Source: Meghimatium bilineatum (taxonomy: Eukaryota; Mollusca; Gastropoda; Stylommatophora; Philomycidae). Taken from it: DNA of 64,000 nucleotides. Below the pieces are notes generated by a model. It saw only the letters and a list, made by a program, of their open reading frames with translations, was not told the DNA's origin and did not search any database. Shown in pieces: positions 54,712 through 64,000 of this stretch. Position numbers and translations under genes: made by a program. The DNA lies in the NCBI GenBank assembly GCA_034231615.1, contig CM067314.1:5830501-5894500 (forward strand), written 5' to 3'. Positions within the stretch are counted from its first letter, which is position 1. Every line of letters begins with the position of its first letter.

Positions 54712-54800
54712 GCCGTAGAGGTGTGTGTTGTTAGCGATCTCACATTTCAGAGGCTCTGCAAATGAGGGCGGTATCCATATCCTCTCCCTCGCATACATAT
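54712..54800 (-). repeat. SINE 3' end, inverted
   Basis: The reverse complement reads cgagggagaggatatggata then ctctgaaatgtgagatcgct, matching 49295-49345. Confidence 0.78.
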
Positions 54801-54917
54801 ATTTATTTATATTTACACATGACTGGATATTCTATGCGGTCAAGTCTAGACCATAGGAAATTTGTGCTTCCGTCTGGCTCTTTTCTCCTGTAGTTTTTCA
54901 CATTGCTTTTAAACGAT

Positions 54918-54918
<1 letters not shown>

Positions 54919-54954
<36 letters not shown>
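54919..54954. repeat. (TC)n microsatellite
   Basis: About 18 TC units. Confidence 0.95.
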
Positions 54955-54956
<2 letters not shown>

Positions 54957-54957
<1 letters not shown>

Positions 54958-55140
54958 GTAGAGTTTGTTTCCAAGCAGGGTTGTCATCTTCCAGAGCTTC
55001 ACATTGTTTAATATTCTTAGAGTTTGTTTTTAAGCAGTATTGCCATCGTTCACAGCTTCACCATTGTTTACTATCCGTATAGTCTGTTTTCAAGCAGTGT
55101 TGTGGTCGTCTATAGCGTCACAATGTTTACTGTTCGTAGA
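54957..55140. repeat. About 60-bp tandem repeat, 3 units
   Basis: agagtttgtttccaagcagg, gttgtcatcttccagagctt and cacattgttta, diverged. Confidence 0.85.
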
Positions 55141-55460
55141 TAAATCTTTCATGGAAGACATACATAGATCTTTGTACTTTATAAGTTGGCTCCTACGGAC
55201 CCGCTATGTAAGTTAGTATCACATATATTTCTGCACTCTATATGTTGGCTTCCACGGACCTGTTATATAAGTTAGTACCACGTATATCTTTATACTTCAC
55301 AAATTGGCTTTCACGGACTTGTTATATAAGTTAGTATCACGTATATCTTTGTACTTTACAAATTGGCTTTCACGGACCCGTTATGTAAGTTAGTACCACG
55401 TATATCTTTGTACTTCACAAATTGGCTTTCACGGACCCGTTATGTAAGTTAGTTTTACAA
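55140..55460. repeat. 60-bp tandem repeat, about 5 units
   Basis: tatatctttgtacttcacaa, attggctttcacggacccgt and tatgtaagttagtaccacg. Confidence 0.93.
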
Positions 55461-55775
55461 CCAAACACTTACTGTAAACATGATAATACTGCTAACAAAC
55501 ATCGACATATTGTTCAAGTTTATTTCTAATTGTTGGTTCTCATCGTTCTCACACTCCCATCGGTTCTCTCTGATATCAGGACACATGTCACACAACATTT
55601 TCACCATGATATTGTTCAAAGAATGGAAATGCGTTTGCGTCGTCGTTTTATTTCCGTCAATGTTCCGACACATCCGATTTTGGTATTAGGTATTAAGTAT
55701 TTAGTTTGGTAGAAGTGACAGACAATCATGTTTCAGAGGCAGCCTGAAAATATCTTTCAATGCGTTAGTTTTAAG
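55461..55775. other. Unassigned sequence
   Basis: No recognised feature. Confidence 0.4.
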
Positions 55776-55779
55776 ACAA

Positions 55780-55885
55780 TAACGTGTACCGCCGAAGACG
55801 GATGTGTTGGACCATTTGCGCAAATAAAACGGCAACACAACGCACTTCCATTCTCTGGACTACATCCAACTGGAAATCTTGTAGG
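55780..55885 (+). repeat. LINE 3' end fragment
   Basis: ggatgtgttggaccatttgc, aacacaacgcacttcc and ctctggactacatcc align with 27370-27490 (reverse complement). Confidence 0.6.
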
Positions 55886-56175
55886 ACCATTGTCCTGTTA
55901 TAAGAGAAATATAACAGACACAATTCACATGCTCTTTGTGGACACAAGTAAACTCTCTGCGTTTAATTGTGATTCATTAGATGCTCTACTAATTCGTCAT
56001 GTAATCACTTTTATGTATTCACATCCAGTAGAATAGAAAGCCCCACAGATTAAAATGAATTATTTTGCTTTTTGAAACCATTAGAAATAGTTATTTAGTG
56101 AGTTGCTCGTTCAGATAACCCTATCCCACTTAGCTAAAGAGAAAAATACATGCGTTTTAAAACAAATGGTATAGA
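55886..56175. other. Unassigned sequence
   Basis: No recognised feature apart from gataaccctat near 56116, which could be a stray bit of the 52-bp unit. Confidence 0.35.
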
Positions 56176-56181
56176 CGTTGT

Positions 56182-56372
56182 CGAGTATCTGTTTCCAAGA
56201 ACATAAGAACAATCTGTTTCCAAGAACATAAGAACAATGTGTTTCCAAGAACATAAGAACAATGTGTTTCTAAGAACATAAGAACAATGTGTTTCCAAGA
56301 ACATACGACCAATGTGTTTCCAAGAACATAAGAACAATGTGTTTCCAAGAACATACGAACAATGTGTTTGTG
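56182..56372. repeat. 25-bp minisatellite, 7 units
   Basis: Unit gtttccaagaacataagaac plus aatgt. Confidence 0.95.
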
Positions 56373-56394
56373 CATGACATAATGAATGTATTAA

Positions 56395-56678
56395 CGAGTC
56401 AACAAGAACCACTGTTAATAATTGTACAATTTAGTCAAAGTCGATATTACGGACACGTGATGAGGCTTCCATAAATTACAAGAGATGTTCTTCAGGGTAA
56501 GGTGGAAGGTAGAAGAAGACGAGGTGACTTGAAGAAGACACGGCTGGATAACATCAAGAACTGGGCAGGGTGTGAAATTTCCAAACTTCACCAGGATGTT
56601 AGAGGATAGAGATTCGTGGAGATCTTTCTGCATCAAATATCTTAACGAGATACTTCTACGACCCTAACTAGTTTGGGG

Positions 56679-56680
<2 letters not shown>
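56395..56680 (+). pseudogene. RTE-like LINE C-terminal fragment
   Basis: TSQQEPLLIIVQFSQSRYYG and HVMRLP match the QEPLLVVVKR...FGH block of 17240-17600. VEGRRRRGDLKKTRLDNIKN then WAGCEIS follow, the basic C-terminus. It ends in a TTA-rich tail at 56682-56751. Confidence 0.8.
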
Positions 56681-56681
<1 letters not shown>

Positions 56682-56727
<46 letters not shown>

Positions 56728-56751
56728 GTTATTATTATTATTATTATTATT
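56682..56751. repeat. (TTA)n tract, LINE tail
   Basis: About 23 TTA units with one g interruption. Confidence 0.95.
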
Positions 56752-56754
56752 CAG

Positions 56755-56905
56755 GAAATACATCGAATACTTACTGTGCCATCAAGTATAAGTAATATAG
56801 TGTAATATGTAAATGCAATTCTGCAGTTACTGTGAGGATGTCTTGTGTCATCAAGTATCAGTAGTATAGTGTAATATGTAGCTATATAACACATCACAGT
56901 TACTG
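56755..56905. repeat. About 70-bp duplication, 2 units
   Basis: catcaagtat, agtatagtgtaatatgta and cacagttactgt recur. Confidence 0.85.
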
Positions 56906-57340
56906 TAATGATGTATACACGGACATCTTTTTCTGCGGTCATTTGGACACTTCTGTAGATTACTAGGGCCTAGTTCGGGATCAGAATGCGTTGACTTATA
57001 ATTTACAACTTAGCTACAATGTGTTTTGTTCGTCCAACACATGATGATGATGATGATGACGACGACTATTTGTTACATCTACTTTTGAAATTTAGTTACA
57101 GTTACGTCCTTGACTATCCGTTCGTAGATGGCTAGTAATCACTATTTTGGCCGCAAATATCATTGTATAGTTTGAGCATAGGGTGCCCACTGTAGATGGT
57201 TATTTATATAACAGTGGTTTTCTAGCTACTCTCCGCTGGTCAGCTGCTGCACGTCTCTTTACGCCAGAAGCTGCGTCTTTTAAAAAAATTAAATCGCCAT
57301 GTAGTTTTATATCATGCGACGTCTTTCAAAGTATCTTTGT
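56906..57340. other. Unassigned; includes (ATG)n at 57041-57065
   Basis: No domain recognised. The frame running in from 57183 is not recognisably LINE before 57345. Confidence 0.4.
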
Positions 57341-57344
57341 TTAT

Positions 57345-57665
57345 TTAAACGGCTTCACTATCTGGACAGAGCAAGTCATTACCTTCCGCCTCAGAACAGG
57401 ACATAACAGATTAAACAGCCACTTAAATAGACTAAGACTGGTCCCATCACCTCTGTGCCCTTGCGGGCAGGCAGAACAGACAGCTGAACATGTCTTGCAA
57501 TACACTAAACCAGTTAAAGGAAGAACAGTGGCCCACAGAGATGGATATCCACAGAAAGATGTATGGGAGTACTGAGACGCTTTCAAACACAGCAGCATTT
57601 AATAAGAAAACAGGACTTGCTGTGTAGACATGTCCAAACTACGAACGAGAAGTAGAAGAGGAGAA
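57345..57665 (+). pseudogene. I/Jockey-like LINE C-terminus
   Basis: WTEQVITFRLRTGHNRLNSH and LNRLRLVPSPLCPCGQAEQT then AEHVLQY give the complete conserved C-terminal block with its CPCG motif. A +2 shift then reads MYGSTETLSNTAAF and GLAV followed by a stop and CPNYER-type sequence, into a GAAGTAGAAGAGGAGAAG tail. This is the best preserved copy of this region in the window. Confidence 0.85.
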
Positions 57666-57689
57666 GTGACGTCTTTAGCGTCCTAGTAG

Positions 57690-57800
57690 CTGAAATATAT
57701 GCGGCTTTCGGCCTGACATATCATACTTCAGCATGGGCAGACTTTACTAACATTCGTGCTGTGTTACGATCGAGAGCATGACGGGAATGTAGTGCCATGA
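57690..57800 (-). repeat. LINE 3'-region fragment
   Basis: Plus-strand gcggctttcggcctgacata and cttcagcatggg match 27428-27465, a minus-strand LINE end. Confidence 0.6.
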
Positions 57801-58740
57801 AGTGCAAGTAAATATTAATATTATTTTTAGCAGCAAAATACAGCAAATGAGAGAATCAATTATCGCTGCATCATTATTTTCTATTTAGATTACTGATTAT
57901 TTCTATGTCATTTCGGAAAAAATAAATCTATTACAAATATTCAATTATCGTTCCATATTGAACAAGGTTTCTCTGGAGAGTTTACATATTGCGTGTAATT
58001 TGAGCCATGGTGGATATCGTTTGAATGGGTATACGATTCTGCAAAGGTCTAGTGGTCGAAACGTTGAATCCGTGTATTTGTCCAATTTGTAAAGCTGATA
58101 TTGAACTATTTGTGTGTTATGTTACCAATTTTCATTTACAACGTCGTAGACAGTTTTACCCGAGTTTTTCTTTCTTGTTTACGCTATTTAAAAAAAAAAT
58201 TGTTGTGGTCAATGCTACAGAATAATTCTACTTATAGCATACATACTCACATTAATGCTTTGACCTTGCTGTTGATAATTAACAACATCAAAACCGTATA
58301 CAGAGTGTGGGGTATTAATAAACCCCGCCCCCTCTCACTTTACATATCAAAGCACCACTTATAGTACAAGAATCTTAGCCCAAAAAATATAGTTATCCAC
58401 CCCCTCTCTCCCCATTTCCGTTCCCACCACTTTAAAGAATTTCTTTTTAAAAAAGGCATTCGAACACGTTGTATTTATGCTTCATTTAGTAATACTTCAA
58501 ATTTGGAATATAAAATAATATTTATATATTACATAGGGATCAGAACTTTAGAAAGACTTAGGTGGGACATGGAAGGAAAAAGGTTGGGAAACACTGCGTT
58601 AGACGGTTAATCATAAAATTGCATGTGTTTGAGGGCACAACTAGTGAAACGTGCTGCAGCATATTTTGCCAACAATGATTCTCAAAATTGTTTAACTATC
58701 TACATCTTGCTATCGGGATAATTTAAACTGAATATTTTAC
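57801..58740. other. Mostly unassigned; weak GGTCGAAACGTTG motif at 58053
   Basis: At 58046-58066 ctagtggtcgaaacgttgaa resembles the repeat ends at 44305 and 63805. Nothing else is recognised in about 900 bp. Confidence 0.4.
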
Positions 58741-58744
58741 ATTA

Positions 58745-59095
58745 ATATTTGCCTGGAGACATCAAAATCGAAACGAAATTGATAATGCCTCGAACTTTAT
58801 TTCCGGTTGCAACATACGGCTGTGAAATATGGACTATAAGTAAAACAGCGGCAAAGAAGATCAACGCCTTTGAGATGAAATGCTACAGAAAGATACTTAG
58901 AATGTCATGGAAGGAAAAAAAAAGAGAAACTCAGATATTATAAACACATTTATAAATTACGAAACACAATAACAAAAAGAAAAGTACACCTGTTTGGTCA
59001 TATAAAGAGACACAACTGTTTAGAAAGACAAATAATGGAGGGCAGAGTACCGGGTTGGAGGAGAAAGGGCCGACCAAAGAGAGTACAGTGTTAGG
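58745..59095 (+). pseudogene. RTE-like LINE C-terminal fragment
   Basis: PRTLFPVATYGCEIWTISKT (thumb) and FEMKCYRKILRMSWKEKKRE are in one frame. After a frameshift the text reads FGHIKRHNCLERQIMEGRVP and RRKGRPKR. No tail is visible. Confidence 0.8.
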
Positions 59096-59164
59096 TAAGT
59101 AAACAACGGCATGTACGAATTTATGCAATTAGAATCACACGGATATCTTGATCCCCGTATTTGT

Positions 59165-59500
59165 TCTGGTACCCATTTCCTTAATCTGCTCCTTGTAATT
59201 ATTAAAGGAGGTCTTATTTTTCTTATGCTGTAGTTCTCATATTCCTGCAGTCTAGCAGGATGGAGGTCGGAATAACGTAATACTTTGTGCAATTCGTTAC
59301 AGCTTAGCAGTAGTATATCGCCTTTCGGCCCAACTCATCCGACTTCAACATGTTTTTGTCATTTTTACATGAAATGGGACAGGAAATTAACCCGCAAACC
59401 TTTTAAAAAGCCACCTTTTACAACATGGATTGAATGTAAAAGATTATTGCTATTCTTTGCTCCCATTTCGGGCCCTGTCAATACACGAGTCACCCTGTGA
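59165..59500 (-). repeat. LINE 3' region, (GAA)n-tailed group
   Basis: Plus-strand tattcctgcagtctagcagg, tcgcctttcggcccaact, a tgggacagg block and ttgctattctttgctcc follow the same order as 27345-27600. Confidence 0.75.
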
Positions 59501-60080
59501 CTATTCAAAGTTTTCTACAAAGACAAATTTATTTGGCCAGCAATATCCGCCTATAGTATTTATTCTCCACAGATAACATATCCTGATATACAACCTTCCA
59601 CATTCTGCCCCAAGTTGTCTTTATTCTAATTATATAAACATATTTCTATACGTTTTTGTCACCACCAGACTACCGCGTCAATACAGGCACTTCTGACTAG
59701 GGTTAATCTCGAACATTCAACTTCATAAATCTTGATAAGTCTAGGTACTTCTCTCTGACTAGGGAAATAGGTATACCTATTTGACTTTGTGTACTGAATA
59801 AATTCATTGATGGATAACTCATTGATCAAACGTGAACAATGCGAAGACTACCCTGGGTGAGACGATGAAGTAGATTGTGCTGTAAGAGGAATCTATTGAT
59901 CGGTCGATGACTTGGAGAATTACCCTTTTCCGTATGCAATCAGGTAGTTTATGACAAGCAAGGGAAACTATTCCTGCTACTGATTTGCTTATCTGTAATT
60001 GATATCTATAGAAAGGGGAGATAATAAGAGACGAAACATTTTCTGGGTTTATCTCCAGAGAACACACTCTCTAGATCTCT
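59501..60080. other. Unassigned sequence
   Basis: No recognised feature. Confidence 0.45.
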
Positions 60081-60084
60081 TTCC

Positions 60085-60210
60085 GATGCACCGAACAGCT
60101 GGTCGAGTGGGTAAGCACGCTGGCTTAGCGACAGACAAAAACATAAGGATCGTTTCTCGGTTAAGTTTACCACGGTGAGTTAAGCAATGACCGTCTCCAC
60201 TAAAAGACCG
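60085..60210 (+). repeat. tRNA-derived SINE head
   Basis: cagctggtcgagtgggtaag and cacgctggcttagcgacaga look like the 5' half of a tRNA with an A box. A weak B box (tcggttaagttt) follows. Confidence 0.6.
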
Positions 60211-60795
60211 TCCAACCGAATTAATTAGGCCCCCACTCGTTACGTTTTGGATTATTGTTGTGATTTCGGTAGGTTAAAGTGTTAAACAAAAATGAGTTTC
60301 AATCTATAATCACCCAAAAATACAACATTCACACTCACAAGAAACAGAACCGGACAGGACCACAGAAACATACCCAACAGGAGGACTCCTGACATGACGC
60401 CTCTAAATACAAAAACCACAAAACCACCACATCATACATATATATGATATGTATATGAGGTGTATGTGTATGAGTCCAGATATACCTGACACCAAGTCAA
60501 ACCCCCAGTCCCAAACAGGACAACACAGATCACTCGGTCACAACATATGCCCTGATTTAGCCACAGAAAAACCATTCCAAGGTTGAAAGGAACTTGTCTT
60601 ACTCCATCAGGATAAATCAATCAACAAACACACAAACATTTCGGTTGGTCACTTATTTACAAACTTAAAATCGCATGACAAAAATAGCCAAGGTGACTCT
60701 AAATATATAAATAGTGTACAACGGAAATCCCAACAATAATCAAAAACGTAATGATTGATGTTCTAATTCTGTTTAATGGTATTATATATTAACGA
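60211..60795. other. Unassigned sequence
   Basis: No recognised gene. A small self-complementary tract near 60436-60470 (atatatgatatgtatatg). Confidence 0.4.
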
Positions 60796-60824
60796 CGGGC
60801 TCGGTTAAGCCCGCACCTTTGTTT

Positions 60825-60957
60825 CGACAGTTATATATGAACCGGTGGTCCTGTTGACTGGATTTCTAGAACCGCGATACCTAATAATTTCGACAGTTAT
60901 ATATGAACCGGTGGTCCTGATTACTGGATTACTAAAGCCGCGATCCCTACTAATTTT
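60825..60957. repeat. 68-bp tandem duplication
   Basis: tttcgacagttatatatgaa, ccggtggtcctg and ctggatt, with gccgcgat, twice. Confidence 0.88.
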
Positions 60958-60959
60958 TG

Positions 60960-61030
60960 TATTGTTTTAACGCTCTGATATAACCAAACGGACTAACGAC
61001 CGCGATTGAAAGTGCCGCACTCGACCATAA
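60960..61030. repeat. Dispersed repeat, partner of 38520-38625
   Basis: ctctgatataaccaaacgga and gattgaaagtgccgcac are the reverse complement of the 38530-38590 sequence. Confidence 0.6.
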
Positions 61031-61059
61031 GAGGTACATCTAATTCCACCAACAATCAC

Positions 61060-61165
61060 CCTATTATAATTGTCCTTCCCATTAATTGCACGTTCTATAA
61101 TCTAACTTGCCATAATTGTACACTCTATAATCTAACTCTCGAGTAATTTCACACTCTATAACCTA
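61060..61165. repeat. About 30-bp tandem repeat, 3-4 units
   Basis: ataattgtacactctataat with ctaactc. Confidence 0.8.
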
Positions 61166-61299
61166 TCTCCATCCCAAACCGTAAAGTCCCGCAAAGATAA
61201 AAAACCAGCACGGATGACATAACTTAAACGTACTCTGCTCTTTGGTTGAAAGGACGAGCCTCGGCAAGCAGAGGGTATAATTCGTTAATTAACAAATAT

Positions 61300-61405
61300 A
61301 TGATGTTTCCAACTGTATCATATGCCCTAGTTTACGAGAGTGCTTTCTATCAATGTTTATATGCGCCCTCATTTACCAGATTGCTTTCTATCAATATTTC
61401 TGTCT
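61300..61405. repeat. About 42-bp repeat units, block 1
   Basis: tttatatgcgccctcattta then ccagattgctttctatcaat, about 2 units. Block 2 is at 61850-61935. Confidence 0.8.
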
Positions 61406-61429
61406 GTATATCTGTATCTATGCATCTAT

Positions 61430-61569
61430 TTGTCTGTCGATCCATCCATACATCCATCCATCTATCTATCTATCTCCATCCATCCATCTTTCTATCCATT
61501 TTTCTGTCTGTCTGTCTGTCTGGTCTGTCTGGTCTGGTCTGTCCTGATCTGGTCTGGTCTGGTCTGGTA

Positions 61570-61620
<51 letters not shown>

Positions 61621-61622
61621 GT
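61430..61622. repeat. Compound tetranucleotide tract
   Basis: (CATC)n, then (TCTG/GTCT)n including ggtctggtctgg. Cys/Leu/Ser-rich open frames across it are not genes. Confidence 0.95.
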
Positions 61623-61849
61623 ATTGCCTTTACTCTGCATTTGCTGTAATGTGTCGCAGGATTGAATAACGTACCGCTTTCGGGCTATAGCACATTTGGT
61701 CGCTTGATATGCAGTAATATTGTGCCGTCTCAGAATGTTGGTAACTCAATCAATCCACCTTCTTCTTGGTCTTTCTCTGTATCTTGATATTGCCATTTTC
61801 ATTATGTATGTTTTTGTCTCTGGTCAATATGGGTTCATGTTTATGAATA
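61623..61849. other. Unassigned sequence
   Basis: No recognised feature between the tetranucleotide tract and the next repeat block. Confidence 0.4.
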
Positions 61850-61935
61850 TTTATATGCTCCCTATTTTACCAGACTGCCTTGTATCAATGTTCCTATGTG
61901 CCCTAGTTTACCAGACTGCCCTCTAACAATGTTTC
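61850..61935. repeat. About 42-bp repeat units, block 2
   Basis: tttatatgctccctatttta then ccagactgcc, two units, same family as 61300-61405. Confidence 0.8.
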
Positions 61936-62054
61936 TAGTATTCGTCTTCCGTCTAAAAGAGGTTTTGATCTCATTCCACCAGGTAATACATTGTAGTATT
62001 TCTGTATCAATATTTCATGAATTTTCACATCCCTTCTATTCCAAAGTAATAGTT

Positions 62055-62345
62055 ATATTCATTCATTCATTCATTTTCCTTTTGCTCTGAAGTTAGCGCA
62101 TAGGGCAGAAGTCAGATCTTTCCAATTATGTATGTTCAAAGCTATTCTGTGCAGTTCTTGAATAGTATGAATATTGGTTGTTTTACTTTCTCTAAGTATT
62201 GTTCTTCTGAGTGTTTCTTTTGGTCTACCTCTTGCTCTTTTGCCTGTAGGTATCCATTCAAGAGATTGGTGGTGTATTCTGTTGATGTCTGCGCGTAGGA
62301 CATGTCCGATGTAGGACCAACGGAGTTTTCTGATAACGTTTTTTG
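62055..62345 (-). pseudogene. RTE-like LINE 3' end, AATG tail
   Basis: Same as 33112-33405 and as the C-terminus of copy B (cgttggtcctacatcggaca, gcaagaggtagaccaaaaga, gaagttagcgcataggg on plus). The tail lies at 62056-62072. It breaks off at 62345, where a (TA)n tract begins shortly after. Confidence 0.87.
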
Positions 62346-62366
62346 ATGTGTCTCTTCAATAGTTAC

Positions 62367-62369
<3 letters not shown>

Positions 62370-62450
<81 letters not shown>

Positions 62451-62462
62451 TATATATATACA
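62370..62462. repeat. (TA)n microsatellite
   Basis: About 90 bp, one G interruption. Confidence 0.97.
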
Positions 62463-62599
62463 CTGTCATTCAGGGCCGTAGATATGTCTTCAGTGAGATG
62501 GAAGGTTGTTACCAGCACATTCTTGTTGTATCATATTTTTTATGACGTTTCCTTAGAAAACTCCGGCTTTCTGGCCGATTGGTACACATTTTGTACAGA

Positions 62600-62795
62600 T
62601 TGTACACCACCTACAATCAGTTCTATAGTAAAGAGAACAACATTCACTGTACACCACCTACAATCAGTTCTATAGTAAAGAGAACAACATTCACTGTATA
62701 CCACCTACAATCAGTTCTATAGTAAAGAGAACAACATTCACTGTACACCACCTACAATCAGTTATATAGTAAAGAGAACAATATTCACACTTTAC
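62600..62795. repeat. 48-bp minisatellite, 4 units
   Basis: Unit tgtacaccacctacaatcag, ttctatagtaaagagaacaa and cattcac. Confidence 0.96.
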
Positions 62796-62984
62796 GCTAT
62801 CAAATGGATTTATTATGTTCTTTACAGTGGCTGCTGGACACATACACAATATATAATACAACATTGTTGCTAACTAATTTCGTCAAAAAAGCATTATTTT
62901 CTTATCTAAAAAGTACTAGATCTTGTCAGAAACGCAGCAAAATGGAAACACTAGTTATCGAATCTCTACTTATCTGGGACAGAT

Positions 62985-63790
62985 TTGGGAGCTGAAATAA
63001 AAACCATAAAACAAGTCTATGTAGGGCATATTCGTCCAACTCTGGAATGTGGACTGAGCACGTATGCAACAGCAGCAAATACCAATCTTCAGAAGCTGGA
63101 CAAAATTCAGAATGCAGGTCTCCGAATTATAACAGGAGGACTAAGGAGCACAGCAATGGAAGCAACAGCAGGATTACAAAATCTAACAGACCAAAGAAAT
63201 GAGAAAATCACAATTATGAACAAAAAATGTAGATGTCTGAAACATTATCCCATTCATGAGAAAACAAATTAACTAACAAAAAATCGACTGAAAATATCAA
63301 GCTTCAATCATCTATTTAAACCAAAAATCGACTGAAAATATCCAGCTTCAATCATCTATTTAAACCAAAAATCGACTGAAAATATCAAGCTTTAATAATC
63401 TATTTAAACAAAAAATCGGCTGAAAATATCAAGCTTCAATCATCTATTTAAACCAAAAATCGACTGAAAATATCAAGCTTCAATCATCTATTTAAACCAA
63501 AAATTCGACTGAAAATATCAAGCTTCAATCATCTATTTAAACCAAAAATCGACTGAAAATATCAAGCTTCAATCATCTATTTAAACCAAAAAATCGACTG
63601 AAAATATCAAGCTTCAATCATCTATTTAAACCAAAAAATCGACTGAAAATATCAAGCTTCAATCATCTATTTAAACAAAAAAACATATAAAGTCAATGAA
63701 GAAGTAACCAGCAACAATCCGGATGAATGGGAACAGCTAGAAGCCTATTACAACATCGCAAACACCTCATCCATATATACTGCAATCAAT
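62985..63790 (+). pseudogene. I/Jockey-like LINE, post-RT region, interrupted by a minisatellite
   Basis: KQVYVGHIRPTLECGLSTYA, KLDKIQNAGLRIITGGLRST and AMEATAGLQNLTDQRNEKI form the conserved region between RT and RNase H of these LINEs. The frame stops at 63270 where a 44-bp minisatellite starts. A NNPDEWEQLEAYYN stretch after the minisatellite (about 63715) is still LINE-like in style. The RNase H domain is missing. Confidence 0.8.
63265..63680. repeat. 44-bp minisatellite inside LINE, about 9 units
   Basis: The unit is aaaaatcgactgaaaatatc plus aagcttcaatcatctattta aacc. Copies differ by one or two bases, including a/aa length changes. Confidence 0.96.
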
Positions 63791-63804
63791 ACAAGGTCAT
63801 TTTT

Positions 63805-63895
63805 CCATTCATCGTCTTTTGATGTTTTGTGTGTATCTTGATAAAGACCTTTTGGTTAAAACGTTGAATATGATTTGTATATTGTAATTTGTATG
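63805..63895 (+). repeat. Dispersed repeat with hammerhead-like motif, copy 2
   Basis: cttgataaagaccttttggt then taaaacgttgaatatg. A stem gacc-tttt-ggt(t) lies between TGATAAA and (T)AAAAC, the position of stem II between CTGATGA and GAAA in hammerheads. Two core bases differ from consensus. Homologous to 44305-44400. Confidence 0.55.
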
Positions 63896-63897
63896 TT

Positions 63898-64000
63898 TTC
63901 TGCAGACTACAAGCACATCCTGCTGACGGCTAAATTCATGGAGGCGGCCTAACTTCCCGTATAGATTTTTGAGCTTAGTAAACTGATTCCAGAAGAAGAA
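63898..64000 (+). pseudogene. I/Jockey-like LINE 3' end, (GAA)n tail, runs off the window
   Basis: gactacaagcacatcctgct, gacggctaaattcatggagg and cggcctaacttcccgtatag match the end of 26100-26838 (TEFVKAAQLPV-stop). It ends in agaagaagaa at the window edge. Confidence 0.8.

Noticed and set aside
61246-61669. Cys/Leu/Ser-rich 139-codon frame
   Set aside because: Its body is the tetranucleotide tract at 61430-61622.

Overview
The window looks like animal nuclear DNA, most likely from a lophotrochozoan such as a mollusc (inference). It is AT-rich. One spliced gene is recognisable, with GT-AG introns. The rest is decayed retrotransposons, DNA-transposon remnants and a very large number of minisatellites. 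Nothing looks prokaryotic: long open frames that are not transposon-derived are translations of simple or tandem repeats, apart from the GPCR exons.

The only convincing host gene is on the minus strand. It is a three-exon rhodopsin-class GPCR (exons 41173-40768, 33888-33752 and 31313-30231). The splice phases join exactly to give 541 codons. It has seven membrane segments, a DRY motif and an NxxxY motif, and resembles FMRFamide/neuropeptide receptors. Its two introns (6.9 kb and 2.4 kb) are filled with minisatellites and LINE debris.

Layout: 1-5.5 kb holds a (TA)n tract, 50-bp and 41-bp minisatellites, and a nested pair of LINEs with a clear 13-bp target duplication. 5.5-10 kb holds three RTE-like reverse-transcriptase pseudogenes in the same orientation; the third contains a 41-bp minisatellite made from its own coding sequence and a hAT-type element. 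10.7-17.1 kb is mostly minisatellites plus an RTE fragment and a foldback repeat with a tRNA-like box. 17.2-28.2 kb holds LINE 3' ends, a split minisatellite, a 1-kb imperfect inverted repeat, a piggyBac remnant, and an RNase H-bearing LINE inserted into a minisatellite. 28.5-29.8 kb holds two diverging mariner remnants and a minisatellite that appears to grow out of a mariner 3' end. 30.2-41.2 kb is the GPCR. 41.4-56.9 kb is largely minisatellites with a Tc1 remnant, a second hAT-type element with an 8-bp target duplication, tRNA-derived SINEs and long inverted repeats. 57-64 kb holds more LINE fragments and simple repeats.

Two themes recur. Minisatellites repeatedly arise inside transposon sequence, and single units or short clusters of some minisatellites recur at separate loci. 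At least four LINE groups can be told apart by their 3' tails: (TGA)n, (AATG)n, (GAA)n and (TTA)n-like. Every transposon copy seen carries stops, frameshifts or truncation. All repeat copy numbers and boundaries were read by eye and are approximate.
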